Origin: Phocoena phocoena
Lineage: Eukaryota; Chordata; Mammalia; Artiodactyla; Phocoenidae
Reading direction: 5' to 3'
Length of the DNA: 64,000 bases
Assembly (NCBI RefSeq): GCF_963924675.1
Contig: NC_089230.1
Span: 67,454,943-67,518,942, forward strand
A program made the position numbers and the translations under genes. Each line of letters opens with the position of its first letter. Within the stretch, counting starts at the first letter, position 1. This document shows, one piece after another, positions 45,049 to 55,544 of the stretch. The notes under the pieces were generated by a model, which did no database searches, was not told where the DNA came from, and saw only the letters and a list, made by a program, of their open reading frames with translations.

Positions 45049-45489
45049 TGAAAAGTGTTTTTAAAAAGATAATTGTGGCATTTTGTTTTCATTGCTTCAT
45101 TCCTCAGCAGGATTTTATGCTATAAATTTAGTAGGTTACCTTTTCTTACATGATGAAGTACAAGAATTATCAATTTTATACATTTTTTTTCTTGTTTGAC
45201 CCTTTACCCATCATTAGTTCACTATAAGAAATCAGTACTTTTAATCCATATTGCACTTTTACTTCAACAGTTTCCTACTCATATGGGTAGGTCATTTAAA
45301 CCTATGAATGAATTGGAGATCAATTTCAGATCTGGTCTGAAATTTTTACCTATTTGGCCAAACTCTGTATAGTATGGCTCTAAGAGTCCCAGTCTGCAAG
45401 CTCCCCACTTTCTTAGTGTCATAATAAGACGAAAGAACAAAACACAACAAAAAAGAAAATATCAAGAGCATTACAGTTGAAACAGAATT

Positions 45490-45700
45490 GTGGTAAAATA
45501 TGCGTAGCATGAAATTGACCATTTAATCATTTTTAAGCATACATTTCAGTGGCTTTAAGTACATTCACATTGTTGTGTAACCGTTGCCATCTTATATTTC
45601 CAGATCTTTTTCATCTTTCCAAACTGAGACTCTGTACCCATCAAACGCTAACACCTTGTTCTCTCCTCCCCAAGACTCTGTAATATCTGTCCCCATGAAT
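45490..45700 (-). mobile_element. Ancient L1 3' end, antisense
   Basis: Complement of an old L1 3' UTR: 'attgaccatttaatcatttt', 'cacattgttgtgtaaccgtt', 'ctgtacccatcaaacgctaa'. Confidence 0.65.
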
Positions 45701-46734
45701 TTGACTAAGGAGCATTACAGCTTTACGGAAGTGTAGATTAATCAAACTCAAATTGGTTTTAAAGCAGTTAGAAACTAGGATTGCTCTTACTTTTCTTTGC
45801 TGAACTGCCCCCAGTTTAGAGAAATTACAGATTTCAAGGAGTGAAATGGCAGAGAAGATGAAGCCACAGTTTGGGAGGAGAATCACAGATCTTGTGGCAT
45901 GTGCAATATGCTGGACATTTTGATTGTTGCTTTTGGAATGCAAATCTGCCTTTAAGTGTAGTGGTTTTTTAGAGGATGTGATTGTGATGAAAGATTGTGA
46001 TTGAATAACACACAGCATATCCAAAATTTTGGTGGAACATATTTGAATCCCAGAACCATCCTAAATGTTTTTTTGGTAGTTGGCCAGACTCTGGGTCACA
46101 TGACATTATTTCCTGGCTCTGTGAAAGTATCTTCTGCTCTCTTCCCTGAGATGCAGAAAATCAGTGTGGAGGTCCTCACTCAGTGATGCATATGTTCAGT
46201 TCTTCAGAATAATATAAAAATCCATGGAAGAGAAGCATTTAAAACTACTTGTTCAGCACTAATTAGAGAGCGTTGGGCCTATAACTCTGCTTTACAGTAG
46301 ATATGGCATTGAAAAAGCTTGTTATTTGTAATTCATGCTGTGTATTCCTTGCAATGCAGTTTTTTTGCTTGAAAAAAAATGTAATAAAGACAAAAAATGA
46401 GGCAAAAAGTAGGACAAAAAGAAAGGTTAAATTTTTCTGCTTGAAGGTTTGGGGAAAACACAGATAATGCATTTTGGGGCTGCGATCCCCATGTTTGAGC
46501 TAGCTTCTTTTTACCCATTCTCAGAGAATCTTATCCCGGCTCCATCTATCCCCAAGCAAGATTCTCTGCGCTCTCCTTTTTTGTGTATGTTTATTTTTAT
46601 TCCCTTTATTTATTACTTCCCAACGTTTCTACTTTTGTTTCGGTTTTGGCCTGTGCCTTCCTTCCTTTTATGCTGGCTCAGCATAGTGCATGTAAAAATA
46701 TGTTTTATAACTGGAAGTTTGTACCTTTGACCAC
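45701..46734 (+). other. Intron sequence with a 127-codon minus-strand frame
   Basis: No recognised repeat over most of this stretch. A minus-strand frame of 127 codons (45641-46024) is the longest non-L1 frame in the window, but its product is not recognised and its 3' end runs into the L1 3' fragment. Confidence 0.45.
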
Positions 46735-46940
46735 CGTCGTAAGATAAATAAGTACTAGGGATGTAATATACAGCATGACTAATATAATTAACACTGCTGT
46801 ATGTTATATATGAAAGTTGTTAAGAGCATAAATCCTGAGTTCTCATCACAAGGAAAAAATATATTTATTTTTATTTTGTATCTGTATGAGATGAGTGCTG
46901 TATGTCAATTATATCTTAATAAAACTGAAGAAGAAAAAAA
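46735..46940 (+). mobile_element. Old L1 3' end, sense orientation
   Basis: Reads like the sense-strand end of an older L1, with 'taatataattaacactgctg', 'gaaagttgttaagagc' and 'gtcaattatatcttaataaa' followed by an A-rich tail. It is one of the few L1 pieces in the same orientation as RNGTT. Confidence 0.65.
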
Positions 46941-47209
46941 TTTTTTTAATATTTTATTCATCATTTTGGTTATTGTAGTTAGAACTGTTGTTCGAGATAT
47001 CTAGCCTGCCATGGAATGGAAACCTTCATATATTAAAAAATAATCTTACAGTATATTAACCTAGATCCCTCTGGATCACCCCTCTCCCCCATTTTGTATT
47101 TCCATTTTTAAAGCTTATGTATTAAGAAGTTCTTATAAAGCTTACAAAAAATTAAAAAACTTTTAAAGCGATTATTGTGTTTCTAAAAATATGTGTGTTT
47201 ATTTTATAG

Positions 47210-47278
47210 CTACTTGAAGGAAACTTTGCCAAAGAAGTCAGCCATGAAATGGATGGTCTCATTTTCCAGCCCACTGGA
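47210..47278 (+). CDS. RNGTT: RNGTT coding exon: motif IV
   Basis: This 69-bp exon is 23 codons, phase 0 at both ends, with acceptor TTTTATAG ending at 47209 and donor GTAAGT at 47279. The product begins [10 protein letters not shown] and ends L-I-F-Q-P-T-G, about human residues 424-446. The E-M-D-G-L-I-F core is nucleotidyltransferase motif IV, which contributes to nucleotide and metal handling. The exon is short and is followed only about 12 bases later by a UG-rich tract, which may influence splicing. The next exon should open with K-Y-K-P-G and carry motif V, but I could not find it before the end of the window. Confidence 0.95.
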
Positions 47279-47290
47279 GTAAGTACATTT

Positions 47291-47419
47291 GTCTCTGTGT
47301 GCATGTGTGTGTGTAGTGTGTATGTATGTGTAGTGTGTGTATGTGTGTATGCCCATGCATGTATATATAAAGTGTGTAGTGTGTGTATCCGTGTATGCCC
47401 ATGCATGTATATATAAAGT
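47291..47419 (+). repeat. (TG)n-rich tract and 46-bp-period tandem repeat
   Basis: A TG-rich tract starts about 12 bases after the exon end and runs to about 47350. A 29-base block starting gtgtatgcccatgcatg is repeated exactly at 47345-47373 and 47391-47419, a period of 46 bases. Confidence 0.9.
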
Positions 47420-47915
47420 ACATTTTCCTTAAATATATTTACTTAGGATTGATTACTGCTATAATCACTGCTTTTCCTTAAAACAAATTTTCATTATAAA
47501 ATAAAATACTTCTTTTATACTAAATACATATAATAGTACAATGAACAGTTATTTGCTTTTCACTTAGCTTAGGAAATAAATATGACTGATCATTATTTTT
47601 CAAGGAAGTTATTAGTCTTATAATTAGTTTTCTTACTACTCTTGCATAATGAATGTTTTGTTTCTTTACTAGATATCTACCAATAACCTTATATAAATAA
47701 ATGCTTATTTCTTTCTGTAGCCCAGTATATCTTTAAGTATTAATATTTTTAAAACTTCATTTTGCCATGGGTGAGTAAAATTTAGAGTTATCAATATTTG
47801 AAGAAAAACACAATTCTTTGCATATTTATTCCATGTCAGATTTCTGAAACTCACTGAAGAACTTTTCACCAACTTAATGATCAGATCATATATTTGGAGT
47901 AATTATGTTTTACTG
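47420..47915 (+). other. Intron sequence, nothing recognised
   Basis: AT-rich sequence following the fourth exon; no gene or clear repeat seen. Confidence 0.5.
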
Positions 47916-47919
47916 ATGG

Positions 47920-48145
47920 TAAGGTTTCCCTCCCTCCACATCATTGACGTTTTTGGCCACATAATCCTTTGCTGCGGGGAGCTGTCCTGTGCGTGGTAGG
48001 ATGTTTCACAGCATCTTTGGTCTGTACTTACCAGGTGCCAGTATTACTTCTCCCTCCCACCCCTCTAGCTTGTGACAACCAAAACTATACACATTCACTG
48101 CCTCATTTCCCCTGAAGGGCAAATTTGCCTTCACTTGAGAACCTG
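47920..48145 (-). mobile_element. MER5A-like hAT non-autonomous element
   Basis: Complement of a MER5A-type element: 'ctgtcctgtgcgtggtagga', 'cttgtgacaaccaaaac' and 'cttgagaacctgtg' at the right. A similar copy is at 58090-58305. Confidence 0.7.
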
Positions 48146-48157
48146 TGCTCTGTGGCG

Positions 48158-48680
48158 CAGTGCTTTTCAAAAATGTGGCCTGTGGGCTTCCCTGGTGGTG
48201 CAGTGGTTGAGAATCTGCCTGCTAATGCAGGGGACACGGGTTCAAGCCCTGGTCTGGGAGGATCCCACATGCCGTGGGCCAACTAGGCCCGTGAGCCACA
48301 ACTACTGAGCCTGCGCGTCTGGAGCCTGTGCCCCGCAACAAAAGAGGCCGCGATAATGAGAGGCCCGCACACTGCAATGAAGAATGGCCCTCGCTTGCCA
48401 CAACTAGAGAAAGCCCTCGCACAGAAACGAAGACCCAACACAGCAAAAATAAATTAATTAATTAATAAACTCCTACCCACAACATCTTCTTTAAAAAAAA
48501 AAAAAATGTGGCCTGTGGACAAGGTAGCATTAGCACCACCCAGAAAGTTGTTATAAATGTCATTCACCACAGACCTACTGATGAGAAACTGCTGGGAATG
48601 GAGTCCAGCAATTTGTGCTTTCTCAGGCTTTCCCAGTGACTCTGATGCGTTTTCAAGTAGGAGAACCACTGCTCTTATAG
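48158..48680. mobile_element. hAT-Charlie-like element split by a SINE
   Basis: Left part 'gcagtgcttttcaaaaatgt' to 48185 and right part 48502-48680 ('cacagacctactgatgagaa', 'gagaaccactgctct') form one non-autonomous hAT-like unit interrupted by the SINE at 48186-48501. Confidence 0.6.
48186..48501 (+). mobile_element. CHR-type SINE, long form, perfect 17-bp TSD
   Basis: Long form inserted in the hAT-like element. The duplication aaaaatgtggcctgtgg is perfect at 48169-48185 and 48502-48518. Confidence 0.93.
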
Positions 48681-48689
48681 GAAAGAGTT

Positions 48690-49535
48690 GTATTTCATGT
48701 GCCACACCTTGTCATAAGCTTCATTTTGCCTTCACTAACTCTATCCTTAGAAATTAGGGTGCAAGCTAGTTGTGAAGTTATGTAGAGACACATCAAACTG
48801 GGTACCTGGAGAAAAGGGAAGGAGGCTGTAATATTTTTGAACATTATGTATTAAACGCTATATTATATATGCTTTACGTATATAGTAAAACTCTGCTATT
48901 ATGCAAATTTAGGTATAACGTGGTATATGATTGGCTTCTGTCTTCCTCCCAGCCCCCCTTGCCAAACAGATGGAGGGAAAAATCTTTTGTGGTCGCAGGA
49001 GGAGGAGAGTTAGAGGCTGGGGACAGAAATAGTAGAAAATACTATTTTAGGAAGATAGACATTAGATCTTTGAGTTCCAGTATTTTCTAAGTCTAATCTC
49101 CCTGGATTGAAAGAAATAAAATCTAACTATAACAGGAATTACAGTGTTTCACTCTGTTAAACTCATGGTGGTTCAGACCCATGCATGTATGAGATTTTGG
49201 TATATGTAAGAGAAATGGCCTGACAGGTGAGTCTTGTGATGTCTAGTGTAGTAAGTTGGTTTATCAGTCTGTCCCTCTTCTAGTAACCACACTTGTTATT
49301 ACGATGACTTCATAATTGATTTTCTTAAGTATTTGTGGATATTTGGTTTAACATACAAGTTTCAATCAGTTTGTCAGGTTACCCAAAAATTCTTGTTGGG
49401 AGTTTAAATGGAAACGCTTTGAAGTTAGATTAATTTGGAGAAAATCAGTGTTTTTACAATGTTAAATTTGCCTTCTCAATGAATAAGGTAGAGCTCTTTT
49501 CAGGTCTTTTACTGTTCTCCAATCCAGTTTAAGCT
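48690..49535 (+). other. Intron sequence, nothing recognised
   Basis: No exon or clear repeat identified. A 73-codon frame at 48869-49090 has no recognisable product. Confidence 0.5.
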
Positions 49536-49540
49536 TTTTG

Positions 49541-49746
49541 TTTTTTTTTTTTTGCGGTACGCGGGCCTCTCACTGTTGTGGCCTCTCCTGTTGCGGGGCA
49601 CAGGCTCCGCATGCACAGGCCCGGTGGCCATGGCTCACAGGCCCAGCCGCTCCACGGCACGTGGGATCTTCCCAGACCGGGGCACGAACCCATGTCCCCT
49701 GTATCGGCAGGCGGACTCTCAACCACTGTGCTACTAGGGAAGCCCC
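49541..49746 (-). mobile_element. CHR-type SINE, short form
   Basis: Minus-strand short form after a poly(T) run, ending ctactagggaagcccc. No convincing target-site duplication. Confidence 0.88.
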
Positions 49747-49749
49747 GCT

Positions 49750-52050
49750 CTAGGTCTTTTGTATAAGGAGGTAAGAAGAGAGTTGATTACAGACAGGTGT
49801 AGCTTCCAGTGGTGGCAGGAGACATGATTTTAGGTGGTCCAGAGACAGGGCATTAAATGACATTGCATTACACAATGAGAATTTAGTCCCATTCCAGTTT
49901 TTATACATTCTTTCAGTTTATAAATTATACTTATTTCTAGTTTTGAATATCTAAGATTTGCTAATCTTTCCCTTTTTAACAAAATGAGTGTGGACTTAGT
50001 TTTACACTGTTCAAAGGGCAATGTTCTCTACTGGAGTTTAGTATCATTGGTTCATTTCCATCATGTCTAATTTTTAATGCTACTTATTACTTAGGGTAAG
50101 TGATACCATTGTCTATTTATGGTATAAGTGGCGTACCATTTGGCATAAAGTTTCCTGAATATCTTTGGGGGCCATTTTTCAGCCTGCTGCAGTTATTTAG
50201 CTTGATATGACATTTCCAACTAATAGCCATAGACCCTAATACCCAGTGTCATTTCTATTTTGGTCCTTCTAAGGTTTTAAGTTACCTTCCTTTCTTAGGC
50301 TTTCTTTTTAAAGCAAGTTCTGAATTAGAAGTTTAGGACTCTTAATCAGGCCAAGAACTTTAAAATGTAAAAATTGCCAGCATTTCTAAGTTTTCCTTCT
50401 GGGGAAGTCTAAAATCTTGGATGAACTCAGTTTTAATAATGAAGTGCAGGCAGGGTGAGTGTTAGACCCTTATGACAAAATAAAACAGTATATCAGAGAT
50501 AACCTGTATTTTTTGTCATGTTAAAATACGTTTTCACCCTTTATTTTTACTTTGGAGGATATGCAAATGTTAGAATCCACAGTTCTTTTCCCTGGAATTC
50601 TTCAGACCAACCCTCCAGTGTCTTGCTGGGTGGCATTTGCCTGGCTTTTTAGCATTCTCTGCATGGAGAAGATCAAGGGGCGAGGGTGTGTTCTTCAGTA
50701 GGTAAACTTTTCACTTCACTCTCCAAGGTTCACTTTTCCTCTTCTGTGGTTCTTGAATCTTCTGGACTGGAGCTTCTGTTCTTCAGTTTTGCCACAGAAT
50801 AAACATCTCCTGCCTCTTGCCAGGGTGGAGGAGGGAAGCTGGAGGTGTAAATTCTCCTTGTGAAGACTTTTACCCAGGCTGTTTCCAGTACCAGGTCTCC
50901 CTTTCACCCCCTCGCAACCTTCTCAGTATCTGTTTTTGTATGTTACGTAGCCTGTTCTGGGGAACTCAGCAGGAATTCCTCTGCCTTTGTATTGGTTGCT
51001 GCAAGCACTTAGTATTCAGTGTTCTTTGCTCTCTGCTCTGTTAACTTCTCCATCTACTTTCTGTCTTTCCAGAATTCGACGCATTGTTTTCTGCTGTTGT
51101 CTTCTCCCCTGTTTTTCCTTTTCTATTGATTCTCTTTTCTGTAACTCCCATTTTAGTGAGGTTTCAAATCAAAGTGGATATAAATGCACATGTTTAGTCG
51201 ACAACATTTATCAGAAAATCCCCCAAACTTCTCACAATGTGTGGTTTTGCATCTGTTGGCTTCCTTGAGCCAACAGTTTAAATAAATGAAGAAAGGGACT
51301 ATTTTGAGTGACCAGCTTAGCGATCTGAGTGAGGCTGCATAAAGTGGAGAGAAGATCCTGGTCAGGGATGGGCAAAGCTTGACTTATAATCTGCAGCCCA
51401 CTCTCTAATACCACAGACATATTCCAAAGGCAAATGAAGGGCAAAAAATGAAGAGGATTCTTGGTGCATCTACTTTTGTAAAAACTTCTGGGCCTACGTT
51501 TGTTTGGTGCTAGTTACTTAAAACTTAGCAAGAAGTTAATTCTGCTTCACTATAGTAATTATAGTGAGGGAACAGAAGTTGAGTAGAAGGTAGAAGATAT
51601 TACTACTACTAAAAAAAAAAAAAGGAAGAAGAAGAAGAAAGTATTTTGAATCCTGGCAAAATATTGAGGAACAGTGATAAAGATACTGTATTAAAGTGAT
51701 GATTCTATTGAGGGCAGAACCCCAAACACCAGCTTAGAAGAAAGTTCATTTACCTTTTGATTTAATGTTCTATTTTTCAGAGACATAACCTTGTAACACA
51801 TCCAGAATTGCATTTAGTTTATTACTTTTATAAGAAAAAGGACAAGTAAAGCTAATGGATGGTATATTCAGGAAAATAAAGCTTAGGATATTTCTTTGTG
51901 TTTATAAAGAAATGTACTAGTATCTGATATTTCCTAAAATACAGCAGTCATTAATTACCATGAAAGCCTCAATTTAAAAAAAGTAGATTAAATTGCACTT
52001 ATAGAATTATAGTAAATCGAAGCAGAAAAGATACTTCTAATTATCTAGCC
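49750..52050 (+). other. Intron sequence, no gene recognised
   Basis: Includes a small (GAA)n run at 51626-51641. A weakly hAT-like fragment lies just beyond, near 52050-52140. No other structure I can name. Confidence 0.45.
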
Positions 52051-52479
52051 CAGTGGTTTCAAAACATGAATTTCCAAAGTTATGGGTTTCTGTGAATTGC
52101 CTCAGGGGACCATGTGCAGGAATAGGTTACTAGGTAAGCATTCTGTTTATCTCACCACAGCCCTGATTTATTTCTTTTATATATTGTACTTCTAGATAAG
52201 ATTGTGTTTTAAAAGGGGCTTCATCTAAGTAAATACCATTTGTATCAACTGCTTTTTCGAAAGGTTACCAGTGATCTTTTTCCTTGCAAAATCATGTTCG
52301 TTTTTCAGCCCTTTTCTTACTGGATTATCTAGTGGTAGTCTGTACCGCTGTCCACACCTCCTTAAAAATACTCTCTTGCGTGGCTTCATGCCATTTCTTT
52401 TCCATCTCACTCAAGCTTTTCGTCTTCTACTAACCATTGAAGTTCAGAGTTTCTAAAGGCTCGGTATGCTGGACCTTCA

Positions 52480-53110
52480 TTTTTTACCATGCTCTGCTCT
52501 CTCCCTTGAAATCTCTTCCACACTTGAGTTATTTCCTGTAAGCCTGACTCAGACTCTTGGTTTCTGTTTAAGCTCCAGATTTGTTTATTTAATTGCCTAC
52601 CCTGATACTACCTTTTAAATTTCTCAAAAACACCAGAAACTCAGTATACTTTGAAGCTGAACTCCATCCCTACTCCCCAAACAAGCCAACATACAAACTG
52701 TACAAAATGATCCTTTCCCAACATTTCATCCCTCAGTTGCTTATATGCAGTTACTTGAGTGAGAAATCTAGATGTCATCTTTGACGCCTTTCCTTCTTTT
52801 ATCCCTCTAATCCATCTCCAAATCTTGCTTTATCTCCTAAATCTCTCTTAAATTATTCCCTTTTCTCTCCATTACCACTGCCACACTCCAGCGTGACTTG
52901 TCATTCACTGCCTCTTGCCTGGACCACTGCAGCAGTGTCCTAACTGGTCCTGCAGCCTCCACTTTATCCCCCTCCAGTCTTTTCTTCATACCATATCCAG
53001 AGTGGTCTTCCTCCTTAATCTCTAGTGATTTTCCCTTGTTTTCAGGTTAAAGACCAAACCTAGATTTGAAGCCAGCTTACTCTCTTCTTTATCCCATGCT
53101 GCCTTTTTGT
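52480..53110 (+). mobile_element. Unclassified ancient interspersed repeat
   Basis: Pyrimidine-rich sequence with blocks such as 'cctggaccactgcagcagtg' and 'cctaactggtcctgcagcc', which I recognise as a common old mammalian repeat but cannot assign to a family. Confidence 0.4.
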
Positions 53111-53263
53111 TTCCCCTTGTGTTTTGCTGTTGATGTGAAAGTAACTGATATTTTTATTTAAAGGTGACTTAACTATATTACTTTATTCATAAACAGTGTT
53201 TTAAAAAATTGAAGTATAAGTTATACTTGCCAAAATATTTAAATATTTTGAGAAAAATGGGTA

Positions 53264-53316
53264 TTTTCTTTGAAGAAGAAATTGGCTGTTTTCTTTGAAG
53301 AAGAAATTGGCTGTTT
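53264..53316. repeat. 25-bp tandem duplication
   Basis: A 25-base unit beginning ttttctttgaagaag is repeated without mismatch at 53264-53288 and 53289-53313, followed by three further matching bases. Confidence 0.95.
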
Positions 53317-53319
53317 ATT

Positions 53320-55540
53320 TTAATATGAACCTCTAGTCTTTCTCAGGCTTAAAGCTCAAACTTTGAACAAACTGAGGTGATAATTTTTAAAAAGAAGTAT
53401 CTTCAGATTGAATTTTCCATCTGGTTATTAGTCTATACCATAAACCAGATAGGTTTTATTAGACCCTTATATATAAGGTTTTCAGTCTTACGATTTCATT
53501 GACATTTTGAATTGCTAATCTTTTGTGGTTTGTTACCTAAAAATGAATATTTTAAGTTGGCCGTTTGACATTTTAATATGCTATAGGTAGTAGATCTTCT
53601 ACTTGACAGCTATTAGATCTTTAAGTTTAATTTATAAAGTTGATAATCCGTGTTTGTTTACTAGCTTTTGCAAGCGGTTTTAATGATTTATGTAGCATAG
53701 TAAATTTTTATTTGTAGTAATGATTGATTTCTAACCTTTTAAAAATCATATTTGATTTTACTTTTGTCATCTGGAGACACGTTTCTAGATAAGAATTTTT
53801 GTGCCATTAATACTCCTCACTATGAAATAAAAACAGAATTACATGTAATGAATTGCAAAATAGAGGTGGTAATAAAAACTTGAAATATTTTCTTTGTTTT
53901 ATTAAAATAAGACTTTTTCTTGTTTTATCTGCCAGCTATATTGTGATTAGTAAAACATAGAATTGTTTCTGTATTGAGTTTAGAGTATTTACTCTCAAGC
54001 AATAGTGATAGAATTGTTTTTTTATGTTTTCATCACTATCTTGATTTTCTGTAAGGTGGGTCAGTTTGGTTTTATGTTTCACCCATTAATCAATTTGCAT
54101 GTAAATAGAGTCAGCTTTGATTTTAATATTGCTTTCTTGTGAAATATTAATGTTTTTATTAAGTCTTTACTACTGCCAGGTATATTGAATGTTATGGATA
54201 GATTGTAAAATGAAAATTGGAATTAGTCTAATGTCTTGTCTTGAAGTACATGACGAATTAGAGTGGTTTTCCTTTGTAGCAGAGATGATGTTACCATGGT
54301 GAAAGCTTCTGTTGCCATGACATTTGCTTGCATATTTTGATAGGTCTTCAATTGAAGAAGGGCTCTGTTTCCTGGCAGACTGGAAAAGTGTCATTCTATC
54401 TTTCCCCGAAATATGTTATTTTTTTAATTGAGAAATATGTAATAATTTCCAAAGAATTGTAATAGTGAACTGCCAAGGAAGAAAATACACCTTGTTTATT
54501 TTTAATTTTTTTTCCTTAATCAACTTTCGGAACACAGCAAAATATTCTTAGCTTGCTTTTGTGTAAGGAAGAAGAAAAGAGAAGAATATTATTGTTCTAG
54601 CTTTCTTAATAAATAAAACATTTGCTTTTCCATTGAATTTTGTTGACAAAATAAACAGCTGAAGAGGAATAATTTGTAATCAGCCTTAGCTAGATATAGA
54701 TATATACTGTTACTGTACAACAAAAAGACACTGCTAATGATGACATATTGTTAGCAGAGAAAAGGACAAATAAATGTAAATAAGGACTTCACAAAATGAA
54801 GGAATCAGTGAATTCCAAGAAGGTAAATATATAAAGTGCAAAATCAGTTTTCACATAAATGATACATGTTAAACACAGTGAATTAGGGATAGTTCTTTTT
54901 TATTGATAACATTTAATATTGAAAAATAAATGGTAGATTTTTTTAAAATTGTGTTTTACAGTGGTATATGTTTAATTTGAATTTTAACTAGATAATACAG
55001 ATATTTAACATGTAGTAAGACAAATACAGAGAAGAAAGTCTCCCTCTCCTTCTCGCCTCCCTCAGTTATCTACTGTTGTTTGTTTTTAACTTATCTTCTC
55101 ATAGTTTCTTTATGCATTTATAAGTAAATACAAATTTGTTAATACATTTTTATTCCCACTTCACTTTTCGAGGAAGGTAGCACATTGCTTTTCAGGATTT
55201 GTCCGGCCATGTATTTTAATGTATATTTTGTTAGTGCTCTAATTTGAGCATCTCGGGACATACTGGAATCAGCAGAAGGATAGGGCTTATTATTGATAGC
55301 TCCCATCCCTTATGCTTAGGGGAGTTCAGACTTCTAGGAGGAAATATTTTAAAACATACAGTTTGTCAATTTAGAATAAATTTTCCTTTTGTTGTCAAAG
55401 TTCATTGATAACTTCAGTGGGGCTTTTTACTGGTAGACCAATTCATTTTGTAAAAGCTGCAAATTGAAGTATTTGTAATGAGTACATCTTTACACCAGCT
55501 GTTTCTTCTGCAACAAACTGTTTTCTTCCTTTCGGTATTA
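53320..55540 (+). other. Intron sequence, no gene recognised
   Basis: AT-rich. A worn L1 3'-end-like patch may lie at 54970-55220. Otherwise nothing recognised. Confidence 0.45.
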
Positions 55541-55544
55541 CTCC

